Shown one piece after another: positions 51,019 to 59,202 of a stretch of DNA of 64,000 nt (the first letter of the stretch is position 1; each line of letters begins with the position of its first letter). Source of the DNA: Nocardia kruczakiae NBRC 101016 (GTDB taxonomy: Bacteria; Actinomycetota; Actinomycetes; Mycobacteriales; Mycobacteriaceae); assembly GCF_001612965.1 (NCBI RefSeq), contig NZ_BDBL01000022.1:62001-126000 (forward strand), read 5' to 3'. The notes under the pieces were generated by a model that saw nothing but the letters and a program-made list of their open reading frames with translations, did not search any database and had not been told where the DNA came from. The translations under genes were made by a program, and so were the position numbers.

Positions 51019-51840
51019 GTGATCGACCCCGAATCCGAAGAATCCGGCGACGCGATCGTGACGGATCTGCGCCGCGCCGGATGCGTCTTCGCCGAGGAGG
51101 AAGCGGCCTTGCTCCGGCAGGCCGCCTCCTCACCCGGCGAGCTCTCCGCACTCGTCGCCCGCCGCGTCGACGGCATACCGCTGGAATATCTGGTCGGCTG
51201 GGCCGACTTTCGCGGCGTCCGGGTGGCACTCGACCCCGGCGTCTTCGTGCCGCGGCAGCGCACCGCGTTCCTGATCGACGAGGCGCTCGAACGCACCGCG
51301 GCCCGGCCGGGTGATCGGCGCACCGTGGTCGACATGTGTTGTGGCTCCGGCGCATTGGGCCTGGCGGCGACGACCGCTCTGCGCGCCGGTGGGGTGGACG
51401 TCGAGCTGGTCGCCACCGATATCGACACCGTCGCGGTCGCGTGTGCGCGGCGCAATCTGGAACCGCTGGGGGCCCAGGTGTTTCAGGGCGACCTGTTCGC
51501 CGCCCTGCCCGGCGAACTGATCGGACGCGTGGATCTGCTCCTGGCCAACACCCCGTATGTGCCGACGGCGATGATCGCCCGGATGCCGCCGGAAGCCCGC
51601 GACCACGAACCCCGCACCGCCCTCGACGGCGGCGAGGACGGACTCGACGTGCTGCGCCGCGTCGCCGATGCCGCCGGGCGGTGGCTGACGGCCGGCGGCT
51701 GGATGCTGGTCGAGATCGGCACCGCCCAGATCGACACCGCGACCGCGATCGTCGCGGCAGCGGGGCTGCGGCCCGCGATCGCGGAATCGTCCGACTACGG
51801 CGCGACCGTGGTGTGCGGAACCAGGACACCCGCCGGCTGA
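51019..51840 (+). CDS. HemK/PrmC-like methyltransferase
   Basis: A 273-residue methyltransferase with the HemK layout: a helical N-terminal domain, then VVDMCCGSGALGLAATTALRAGG (motif I), VATDIDTVAVACARRN, and LLLANTPYVPTAMIARMPPEARDHEPRTALDGGEDGLD. The catalytic N-P-P-Y of PrmC reads N-T-P-Y here, so it may not be the release-factor enzyme; a second paralogue probably exists. No SAM-binding residue is lost. GTG 51019. Confidence 0.85.
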   Translation: MIDPESEESGDAIVTDLRRAGCVFAEEEAALLRQAASSPGELSALVARRVDGIPLEYLVGWADFRGVRVALDPGVFVPRQRTAFLIDEALERTAARPGDRRTVVDMCCGSGALGLAATTALRAGGVDVELVATDIDTVAVACARRNLEPLGAQVFQGDLFAALPGELIGRVDLLLANTPYVPTAMIARMPPEARDHEPRTALDGGEDGLDVLRRVADAAGRWLTAGGWMLVEIGTAQIDTATAIVAAAGLRPAIAESSDYGATVVCGTRTPAG

Positions 51841-51850
51841 GCGGCGAGAG

Positions 51851-52357
51851 CTAGCTGCCGATGCCGCGGCGGAGGTCGTCGGCCGTCGTCAACCGCGCCC
51901 GCACCTGCGCCAGATCCGCCTCGAGCGCACCGAGATCCGGCCGGGTTGCCGCCGTGGCATAGTCGGCGACACCCGCCTCGACCGCCGCCACCGCGCGTTC
52001 GGCCTGTGCCCGCTGCGCGGTCCGCGCGTCGGGACGCAGCATCGAGATCGCGACCAGGTGGTCGTCGAGAGCCAGTGCCGACTGCTCCAGATCGGCCCGG
52101 AGGGTGACCGTTGCCGCCGTGTCGTACGCGGTCACCGCGCGCAACGCCGTCATCGCGTCGCGCAGGCGGCGGTGCAGGCGGGCCTCGGGGTCATGCGATC
52201 GAGCCCACGCGGCCGGGGCGCGGGTGGCCGTGCCCGGCACCACCTGATTCTCGGCGGCGATACGGCGGCGCTGATGCGCCAGGGCCACCGCGCCGGCCGC
52301 GACCGCCCCGCCCACGATCAGCAGGAGGGCCAGCACGAGCAGTAGCAGCACGAACAT
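51851..52357 (-). CDS. Membrane-anchored coiled-coil protein of SPFH module
   Basis: A 168-residue protein with one N-terminal hydrophobic helix (LLLLVLALLLIVGGAVAAGAVALA) followed by long Ala/Arg/Glu-rich helices likely to form a coiled coil. It resembles LemA in outline but lacks clear motifs. It starts one base after the zinc-ribbon gene ends, so the three genes 51851-55265 are one operon. Function unknown. Confidence 0.65.
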   Translation of the reverse strand: MFVLLLLVLALLLIVGGAVAAGAVALAHQRRRIAAENQVVPGTATRAPAAWARSHDPEARLHRRLRDAMTALRAVTAYDTAATVTLRADLEQSALALDDHLVAISMLRPDARTAQRAQAERAVAAVEAGVADYATAATRPDLGALEADLAQVRARLTTADDLRRGIGS

Positions 52358-52358
52358 G

Positions 52359-54068
52359 TCAGCTCCCGTGATGGACGACGGTGGTGTGGCCGGTGCTGTG
52401 ATGGTGGGTTCCGCCGCCGCCGTGCCACATCGAGAAGGCGACGACCGCGCCGATGATCAGCAGCGTGACGACCGTGACGAAGGCGGCGAGTTTGACCTTG
52501 CTCCACGGCCGCTGCCCGACGACCTCACCGGTCAGGCCGTTGATGTAGACCCGGAACGGGGTGTTCGCGTAGACCACGGTCAGCAGCCAGATCGGCAGCA
52601 GAATGTGCTTGTACGCCAGCGAATTCCAGCTCGACCGCAGATCGTGCACGCGCTGGCGGTCGCCGCCGATGTCCGCGCGCACGGTCTGCTCGATGACCTT
52701 CTCCATCCGGGCGCGGGCGACCGGGAACATCTGCTCGGCGTCGCGATCGTAGGTGCGGGCCAGATGCCCGGCGACGTACTCCGGCGAATAGCCGGTGGCC
52801 TCCGCGACCGGCCACGGTTCGAGTTCGGCCACGCGTGCGCTGTCGTCGATGTCGTTGGCGAGGATCGGCAGATCGTCGAACCGGTTGCCGACCTCACCCA
52901 TCGCCGGATACCAGCGAATTTCGGTGCGGCTCTTCCACTCTCCGTCGTCCCAGTAGCGTTCGGTGTACTCCTCGCCGCGCTCACCGCGATACCACGTGTG
53001 CACGTCGGCGTCGTAGGTGAAATAGGCGTGGTAGACGCTGGCCAGCGAACCGAGCCGCTTGTACTTCTTGAACGCGGTCGGGGCGAACCACCGTCCGGAG
53101 ACCCACTTCTCGACGCGTTCGCGCGCGGCCTTCTCGTCGACGCGGAACGGGACGACACCGTCCACCGGCAACCGGGCGGGAGCATTGTGCACGTCGTCGC
53201 GCTGGATCGGCGTGGCACAGTAGGGGCAGCGGGTCGCGGTCAGACTGCCGACGAACGTGGTTGTGCCACCGCAATTCTGGCACTTCACCTCTCGTTCCCC
53301 GGTGACCTCCGGCCCGGTGGTCACGGCCTGCAGCGCACGCAACTCCCCCATCGCCTGCCGCAGATCCCGCGCGACGACCGGCGCCCGCGGCGCCGACAGC
53401 GGCGAGTGGTTTCCGCAACTGGGACACCGCAACTGCTGCGAGGCGATATCGAACACCAGCTGTCCGCCACAGGCCGTACAGGGGTAGGTGCGAGTGAGCT
53501 CGGTCCGATGCAGCATCGCCGGATCCGCGGAACCCCGCGGCGCTATAGCAGGTGGCGACCCATCCTCGAAGCCGCCGGACAGGTCGTTCCCGCGACCGAG
53601 TGGCGTCGTGTCGAGCGGCATGCCTGGTTGCGGGCCACCCGGCCGCGTGGCAGGCGTCGAGCCGAGTGGCGGCGCGCCGAACGGCGTCGTTGCCGCCGGC
53701 GGATGGTTCGCGGGCGGACAGAGCGCCGGGCCGCCGCCCACTCCCGGCCCGCGATTTACGACCGGTGGCGATCCGGGACGACCAGTGACCGGGGCAGGAT
53801 AATCCGCGCCGACGCCCACCGGTGGCGGCGTCGTGCCGTCCTGCATGCGGTAACTACCGCCCGGCATGGGTGATGGGGGCATCCTCCCCGGCTCGTGATA
53901 GCCGCCCAGCGCAGGTGGCCGCGGCGGAGGCACCCCCTCGGCGTCGCGATAACCATCCAGCGCAGGCGGCAGCAGCGGAGGCGGCGTCATGCCCTCGGGT
54001 TCGCCATGGCTGCCCCGGGGCGGCGGCGGCACCCGAGACGAGTTCGGTTGTGGGCGTGGGTCGTTCAT
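52359..54068 (-). CDS. Zinc-ribbon membrane protein with Pro-rich N-terminus (TFIIB-like)
   Basis: A 569-residue protein. Residues 1-185 are Pro/Gly-rich and probably disordered. Two zinc ribbons follow: CTACGG...CPSCGN (about 194-217) and CQNCGG...CPYCATP (about 260-282). The next conserved block (FRVDEKAARERVEKWVSGRWFAPTAFKKY, HTWYRGER) leads to hydrophobic segments near residues 480-500 and 525-545. This build matches YdjG/"primosomal N'-like" zinc-ribbon proteins found with SPFH proteins. It lies between a coiled-coil protein and an SPFH protein in one operon. Confidence 0.78.
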   Translation of the reverse strand: MNDPRPQPNSSRVPPPPRGSHGEPEGMTPPPLLPPALDGYRDAEGVPPPRPPALGGYHEPGRMPPSPMPGGSYRMQDGTTPPPVGVGADYPAPVTGRPGSPPVVNRGPGVGGGPALCPPANHPPAATTPFGAPPLGSTPATRPGGPQPGMPLDTTPLGRGNDLSGGFEDGSPPAIAPRGSADPAMLHRTELTRTYPCTACGGQLVFDIASQQLRCPSCGNHSPLSAPRAPVVARDLRQAMGELRALQAVTTGPEVTGEREVKCQNCGGTTTFVGSLTATRCPYCATPIQRDDVHNAPARLPVDGVVPFRVDEKAARERVEKWVSGRWFAPTAFKKYKRLGSLASVYHAYFTYDADVHTWYRGERGEEYTERYWDDGEWKSRTEIRWYPAMGEVGNRFDDLPILANDIDDSARVAELEPWPVAEATGYSPEYVAGHLARTYDRDAEQMFPVARARMEKVIEQTVRADIGGDRQRVHDLRSSWNSLAYKHILLPIWLLTVVYANTPFRVYINGLTGEVVGQRPWSKVKLAAFVTVVTLLIIGAVVAFSMWHGGGGTHHHSTGHTTVVHHGS

Positions 54069-54095
54069 CGGTCCCCCGGTTCGGCTGGTGTGCGG

Positions 54096-55265
54096 CTAGC
54101 CGGCGGGAGGTGGCGGGGGCGGGGTGCCGGGCAGCGGCGGCGGACCGCCGAACAACGACTGCAGCGCGGGGACGGTCGAGGCCGCGGCCCACGCGGACAT
54201 GCCGGTGGTCCAGACGTTCGTCTGCGGGGTGAGGCGTCCGGCGGCGACGAACTGGCGCAGCTGATCCACCGGGAAGGGGCCCGCCGCCTGCCCGTCGAGG
54301 TCGATGTGGAACTGCTGCTGCACCGGAAGCGGCGGCGGCTGCTGCCCATACCCCGGCTGGGTGTAGCCGGTGGGCTGGGCGAATGCGCCCTGCATCGCGC
54401 CCGCCATCTGCCCGCCCAGGGCCACGCCCATCCCGGCCTGCATCGCCGCGCCCATCGCACCGCCGCCGGGATTCTGCGCGGCGGCGAGCATCGCGTCGGC
54501 CGCCTGCACCTGCTGGTACCGGTTCGGATCGCGGACGTTGTCGGCGAATCCGCCGGCCTCGACGCCACGGGCCACACCGCGGGTCATCGCCTGCTGGATC
54601 TCCTCGGGCAACGAGATGGTCATGGTGACCGCGTCGACGCCCAGGCCGAACGAGGCGACCCGCTGTGCCACGAATTCGCGGAGCTTGTCGGACAATTCGA
54701 CCTGACGGCCCTGCAGATCTATCGCACCGAGGCCGGTGGCGAGCACCATATCCGAGAACGCGAGCGCGACGGTGCGCCGCAGCAGATCGGTGATCTGCTC
54801 CATGTCGACGACGCTCTCGGTGCCGATCACCTGGCGCAGGAAGACGGCCGGGTCGACCACCTTCACGATGGTGGTGCCGTTGGCGCGGACCTGCACCATG
54901 CGGAAGTCGGGATCGCGCACTGTCACCGGTTGCGGTGTGCCCCAGCGGAAATCGGTGATCGGACGGGTATTGACGAAATACACCTCCGACCGGAACGGGC
55001 TGTTGAACCCGTGCTTCCACCCCTGCAGGGTGGACATGATCGGCATGTTCTCCGTGGTCAGCGCGTAATGGCCGGGCTCGTAGCGGTCGGCGAGCTGCCC
55101 CCGGTAGACGAAGACGGCCTGCTGGCCCTCGCGCACGATCAGTTCGGCGCCGTTCTTGATCTCGTTGTCGTAGCGCGGGAATCGCCACGCCAGCGTGGAA
55201 TTCGTATCGTCGAGCCATTCGATGATGTCGACGAATTCACCGCGGATCTTGTCCATCAGGCCCAT
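54096..55265 (-). CDS. SPFH-domain protein with C-terminal GYF_2 domain (YdjI-like)
   Basis: A 389-residue flotillin-like protein. GEFVDIIEWLDDTNSTLAWRFPRYDNEIKNGAELIVREGQQAVFVYRGQ begins the SPFH/virion-core-like domain of the YdjI group, to about residue 260. A Gly/Ala/Gln-rich linker follows. The C-terminal FHIDLDGQAAGPFPVDQLRQFVAAGRLTPQTNVWTTGMSAWA is a GYF_2-type domain that binds proline-rich peptides. The adjacent protein has a Pro-rich N-terminus, an attractive partner. ATG 55265 with GGGAGGACGGAAG upstream. Role likely membrane scaffold or stress response. Confidence 0.85.
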   Translation of the reverse strand: MGLMDKIRGEFVDIIEWLDDTNSTLAWRFPRYDNEIKNGAELIVREGQQAVFVYRGQLADRYEPGHYALTTENMPIMSTLQGWKHGFNSPFRSEVYFVNTRPITDFRWGTPQPVTVRDPDFRMVQVRANGTTIVKVVDPAVFLRQVIGTESVVDMEQITDLLRRTVALAFSDMVLATGLGAIDLQGRQVELSDKLREFVAQRVASFGLGVDAVTMTISLPEEIQQAMTRGVARGVEAGGFADNVRDPNRYQQVQAADAMLAAAQNPGGGAMGAAMQAGMGVALGGQMAGAMQGAFAQPTGYTQPGYGQQPPPLPVQQQFHIDLDGQAAGPFPVDQLRQFVAAGRLTPQTNVWTTGMSAWAAASTVPALQSLFGGPPPLPGTPPPPPPAG

Positions 55266-55349
55266 GCGTACTTCCGTCCTCCCTCGGCGCATTCCGCCGC
55301 GCCGAGTATGGCACAAACGAATTCGCCGCGGCCGCTAGCATGAGGCCTC

Positions 55350-55865
55350 GTGGAGCAGCGATACGTGCGCAGGTCGGGACGGGTGATCCTCGCCGACGCC
55401 GACGACCGGATTCTGCTCATCGCCTATCGCGGCACGCTGGATCCGCTGTACTGGATCACCCCCGGCGGCGGTATCGATGCGGCCGAGTCGCCGGCGGAGG
55501 CCGCGGCGCGGGAATTGGGCGAGGAAACCGGATTACGGGTCACCGCGGCCGATCTCGGACCGCAGGTGGCGGTGGCGGCCGGGCATCTGGAGATTCCCGG
55601 ATGGCTGTCGGGCACGTTCCGCGAGGACTATTTCTTCTACCGGCTGCCCACCGCCGGGACCGACCTGGACACGAGTGGCCTGCTGACCTACGAAAGCAGC
55701 GCCATCGACGAATTCCGCTGGTGGAGTGTCGATGAGCTCGCGAGCACCGATCAGGAGGTGTACCCCCTCGGTCTCGCCGGGTTGCTCGGCGATCTGCTGG
55801 CGGGTCGGATTCCACCCGAACCGGTCACGCTCCCGTGGCGTGACCGGCCCGGTGAAGCCTCGTGA
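55350..55865 (+). CDS. Nudix hydrolase
   Basis: A 171-residue Nudix protein. The box GGIDAAESPAEAAARELGEETGL carries the REL-x-EE-x-G core. It hydrolyses a nucleoside-diphosphate-linked substrate, metal-dependent and cytoplasmic. GTG 55350 begins just before the fold. Divergent from the SPFH operon. Substrate unknown. Confidence 0.88.
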   Translation: MEQRYVRRSGRVILADADDRILLIAYRGTLDPLYWITPGGGIDAAESPAEAAARELGEETGLRVTAADLGPQVAVAAGHLEIPGWLSGTFREDYFFYRLPTAGTDLDTSGLLTYESSAIDEFRWWSVDELASTDQEVYPLGLAGLLGDLLAGRIPPEPVTLPWRDRPGEAS

Positions 55866-55895
55866 TTCGGCGAAGCCACTGGAATCGACTGGGGC

Positions 55896-56723
55896 TCAGG
55901 ACTTACGGCCGGTGAATTCGTCCATCGAGTGATAGACGCCCACCTTGTTCAGGTAATAGTCGCGCACCTTCAGCGGCAGCAGACCGGAGATGGCGCGGTT
56001 GAGGCGTGAGGTCCACGGCAGCACGACCAGCGCCGCACCGTTCTTCATCTCCCGCCACGCGGTGTCGACGACCTCTTCCTGCTCCAGGATCGGCGTGAAC
56101 CAGAAACCCTTGGCGCCGTCGAACATTCCGGTGTTGATGTAGGTCGGGCACACCGTGGTGACCTTCACATGCTCGTTGCCGGACTGCTCGAGTTCCAGGC
56201 GCACCGAATCCGACCAGCCCAGCGCCGCCCACTTGGACGCGGCGTAGACACTCATGCGCGGATTGGCCACGAGCGCCGCCGAGGAGGCGATGTTCAGCAC
56301 TCGCGCCGGGGTCTTGCGGTTGACCATCGCGGGCAGGAATTCCAGGGCGACGTACATGGGGGCCAGCGAATTGATCGCCATCGTCTTGTCGATGTCGGCG
56401 CGGTTCTCGGTTTCCCAGAAGTAGCCGTTGCCGCGCACGATTCCGGCGTTGTTGACCAGCACGTCGATATCGCCGACCTCCGAGCGCACCGCGGTGCCGG
56501 CCTCGATGATCGACTGCTGGTCGGAGACGTCGACCACGTAGTGGTGCACCCGGCTCACCGATCCGGAGGACAGTTCGGCGGCGGTCTGCTTCAGCGCGAT
56601 CTCGTTGACATCCCAGAGCACCACGTCGGCGGCCTGTTCGCGCACCGCCCGCTGGGCGAAGGATTTGCCCAGGCCCATCGCCGCGCCGGTGATCAGTACC
56701 CGCTTGCCCGCGACCGTATCCAT
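55896..56723 (-). CDS. Short-chain dehydrogenase/reductase
   Basis: A 275-residue SDR: KRVLITGAAMGLGKSFAQRAV binds NAD(P), LVNNAGIVRGNGYF is the NAG motif and MSVYAASKWAALGWSDSVRL the catalytic Tyr and Lys. It probably shares a transcript with the aldehyde dehydrogenase upstream (53 bases between) and is controlled by the divergent TetR. Substrate may be an alcohol linked to the aldehyde. Confidence 0.88.
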   Translation of the reverse strand: MDTVAGKRVLITGAAMGLGKSFAQRAVREQAADVVLWDVNEIALKQTAAELSSGSVSRVHHYVVDVSDQQSIIEAGTAVRSEVGDIDVLVNNAGIVRGNGYFWETENRADIDKTMAINSLAPMYVALEFLPAMVNRKTPARVLNIASSAALVANPRMSVYAASKWAALGWSDSVRLELEQSGNEHVKVTTVCPTYINTGMFDGAKGFWFTPILEQEEVVDTAWREMKNGAALVVLPWTSRLNRAISGLLPLKVRDYYLNKVGVYHSMDEFTGRKS

Positions 56724-56775
56724 ATCCGTTCCTCTTCCTCCGTGACCGAAGTCCTCTGTGCCCGAGCGGGCGAGA

Positions 56776-58347
56776 TCATTTCTGCCGCAACGCCTTCATC
56801 ACGCCGAAGTAGAGCGTCATGGTCTTCGCCCACAGCGCTTCCGACATGCCCGGCAGCGGCGCGATCGGCAGTGCGCGCTGGACCGCGATGGTCTGGGTGT
56901 CGACGTATTTGAGCAGCCCCTCCGGGCCGTGGCGGCGGCCGCTGCCGGAGATGCCGAGCCCACCCGAGGGGGCCGCGACACTGCCCCACGCGGCGATGAA
57001 GCCCTCGTTCACGTTCACCGATCCGGCGTGGATGCGGGCGGCGATCTCACGGGCGCGTCCGGTATCGCGGCTCCACACGCTGGCGTTGAGACCGTAGGCG
57101 GTGTCGTTGGCCTGCTCGACGGCCTCGTCGTCGCTGTGCACGCGGTAGATCGAGACGACCGGGCCGAAGGTTTCCTCGCGATAGACGGTCATCCCCGGTC
57201 GCACCCCGGCCAGGACGGTCGGCTCGTAGAAGTACGGGCCGAGGTCCGGCCGTGCGCGGCCGCCGGCCAGCACGGTCGCACCCTTGGCGACGGCGTCCTG
57301 GACATGTTCGGTGACCGTGTCGAGCTGGCGCGGGAAGGTCAGCGAACCCATCTCGTAGGAGTAGTCGAGCGCCGATCCGAGCCGCAAAGCCTGTGTGGCG
57401 GAGGTGAATTCGCGGACGAACCGATCGTAGACGCGGTCGTGTACGTAGATGCGCTCGATGGATTCGCACAGCTGCCCGGCCGAGGCGAAACAGGCGCGCA
57501 CCGCGATCTTGGCAGCCGCGCTCACATCGGCGTCGGCGAGCACCAGCAGCGGATTCTTGCCGCCCAGTTCGAGCGAGTAGCCGATCAGCCGCTCCCCCGC
57601 CTGCCGGGCGATGGTTCGGCCGGTGGCACTGGAACCGGTGTAGTCGACGTAGTCGGCGCGCGCGATCACCTCACCGCCGATCACCGAGCCGCGGCCCAAT
57701 ACCGCCTGCCACAGCCCCGCGGGCAGGCCGGCGCGTTCGGCGGCGTCGATCGCCCACAGTGCGGTGAGCGCGGTCTGGTTGTCCGGTCGCGCGACGACCG
57801 CGTTACCGGCCATCAGCGCGGGCAGCGCGTCGGAAACGGCGAGGGCCAAGGGGTAGTTCCACGGCGAGATCACCGCGACCACACCCTTGGGCCGATTGCG
57901 GACCTCGACCTTGGTGAGCACCGGCAGCACACCGCGCGGGGTGCGCGAGGCGAGCAGCCGTTCGGCCGCGGCGGCGTAGTAGCGAGCGTTGACCGCCACA
58001 TCCCCGACCTCGTCGAAGGCGTGCACACGCGACTTGCCGGCCTCGGTCTGGACGATGTCGAGGATGGTGTCCTGTTCGGCCAGCACCAGATCGTGGAAAC
58101 GGCGCAGCACCGCCACGCGGTCGCGCACGGGCACCCGCGCCCACTGCTGCTGAGCGCTGCGGGCGGTCGCGAAGGCGGACTCGATATCGGCGGTGGACGA
58201 CTGCGGCAGATCGGCGATCTTCGCACCGGTGGCCGGGGCGGAGACCACCACCGACGGAGCGCCACCCGCGGTGGCGTGCGCGAGGAGGCGGTCCACCAGC
58301 TCCTGCGGCAGGGCCGGAGCAGCGGCGAGGTCTGGGGCGGTCGTCAT
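56776..58347 (-). CDS. gabD2: Succinate-semialdehyde dehydrogenase-like aldehyde dehydrogenase (GabD2-like)
   Basis: A 523-residue NAD(P)-dependent aldehyde dehydrogenase of the mycobacterial GabD2 type. ISPWNYPLALAVSDALPALMAGNAV binds cofactor; E260 (SLELGGKNP) and C294 (SAGQLCES) are catalytic. It oxidises succinate semialdehyde or a related aldehyde. Its start faces two tandem operators and a divergent TetR gene. Full length and all catalytic residues present. Confidence 0.9.
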   Translation of the reverse strand: MTTAPDLAAAPALPQELVDRLLAHATAGGAPSVVVSAPATGAKIADLPQSSTADIESAFATARSAQQQWARVPVRDRVAVLRRFHDLVLAEQDTILDIVQTEAGKSRVHAFDEVGDVAVNARYYAAAAERLLASRTPRGVLPVLTKVEVRNRPKGVVAVISPWNYPLALAVSDALPALMAGNAVVARPDNQTALTALWAIDAAERAGLPAGLWQAVLGRGSVIGGEVIARADYVDYTGSSATGRTIARQAGERLIGYSLELGGKNPLLVLADADVSAAAKIAVRACFASAGQLCESIERIYVHDRVYDRFVREFTSATQALRLGSALDYSYEMGSLTFPRQLDTVTEHVQDAVAKGATVLAGGRARPDLGPYFYEPTVLAGVRPGMTVYREETFGPVVSIYRVHSDDEAVEQANDTAYGLNASVWSRDTGRAREIAARIHAGSVNVNEGFIAAWGSVAAPSGGLGISGSGRRHGPEGLLKYVDTQTIAVQRALPIAPLPGMSEALWAKTMTLYFGVMKALRQK

Positions 58348-58386
58348 TGTCGGCCCTCTCGGTCGGCAGGCGCCAACAATTTGTTG

Positions 58387-58420
58387 AACACCAGTGTTAG
58401 ATTAACACCGATGTTAGATT
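58387..58420. promoter_or_regulatory. Tandem TetR operators, two 17-bp repeats
   Basis: AACACCAGTGTTAGATT (58387-58403) is followed directly by AACACCGATGTTAGATT (58404-58420). Each carries an inverted repeat (AACAC-CA-GTGTT; TAACA-CCGA-TGTTA). They lie between gabD2 and the TetR gene, over both promoters. Confidence 0.75.
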
Positions 58421-58477
58421 AATGGGGCGATGCCGGGCCATGTCAAGTCCGCACAACCGATCAGGGAGGTCCCACGG

Positions 58478-59182
58478 ATGCCGCAGGACGGGGTGGTCAC
58501 CACTCACAACGGCGCCGCTCGCCGAGGCCGGCCGCCGCAGACGCCCGCACAGGCCGACGAGGTGCGCTCCCGCATCGTTGCCGCCACCGCCGCGGTGTTC
58601 ACCGAATCCGGTTCGCGCGGACTGAGTGTCGCGCGCATCATCGAACAGGCCGGGATCTCGCGGCCCACCTTCTACCGCTATTTCGCCAACGCCACAGCCC
58701 CACTCGACGTCGTTCTCACGCAGTCCAACGAGGGCTTGGTGGGCGGTATCCGCCGGGCCCTGGAGGAGTCCGATGAGCCGGTGGCACTCGGTATCGGCAT
58801 CATCGACGCCTACCTGGACTGGGCCCGGGGGCATGGGCCGATGCTGCGCCCGGTGTTCGCGGAACTGCACGATCCGGCCTCACCGGTCTCGGCGTACCGG
58901 GAGCAGGCCTTCGACGACATCCGCGCGCTGGTGCGGGAGAAGTTCGCCGTACTGGGCCGGCAGTTGCCCGCACCGCTGGACCTCGACACCGCGCTGCAGG
59001 CCTGCGCATTCGTGGTCTACCAGGTGTCGCTGGCCACCGCACCGGGGGCGGACCCGGATCCCGAGGCGGTCGCCGAGGCCCGGCTGACGATGATCCGCAC
59101 GGTGCTGGTCACCCTCGGCCGACGCGAGGATGTCGAACTCGCCCTGACGATTCCGGGTATCTTCCTGCCCGTACAGGGCTGA
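58478..59182 (+). CDS. TetR-family regulator of the aldehyde dehydrogenase/SDR operon
   Basis: A 234-residue TetR protein. VRSRIVAATAAVFTESGSRGLSVARIIEQAGISRPTFYRYFAN is the DNA-binding domain. The ligand helices follow. It probably represses the divergent gabD2-SDR operon and itself through the tandem sites. ATG 58478 has GGGAGG upstream; the frame opens earlier at 58430. It is convergent with recD. Confidence 0.88.
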   Translation: MPQDGVVTTHNGAARRGRPPQTPAQADEVRSRIVAATAAVFTESGSRGLSVARIIEQAGISRPTFYRYFANATAPLDVVLTQSNEGLVGGIRRALEESDEPVALGIGIIDAYLDWARGHGPMLRPVFAELHDPASPVSAYREQAFDDIRALVREKFAVLGRQLPAPLDLDTALQACAFVVYQVSLATAPGADPDPEAVAEARLTMIRTVLVTLGRREDVELALTIPGIFLPVQG

Positions 59183-59202
59183 ATTCGGGGACAACGCCCG
59201 GT

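Noticed and set aside
56758..58422. 554-codon plus-strand frame over gabD2
   Set aside because: Exact antisense of a well-supported enzyme; no motifs.
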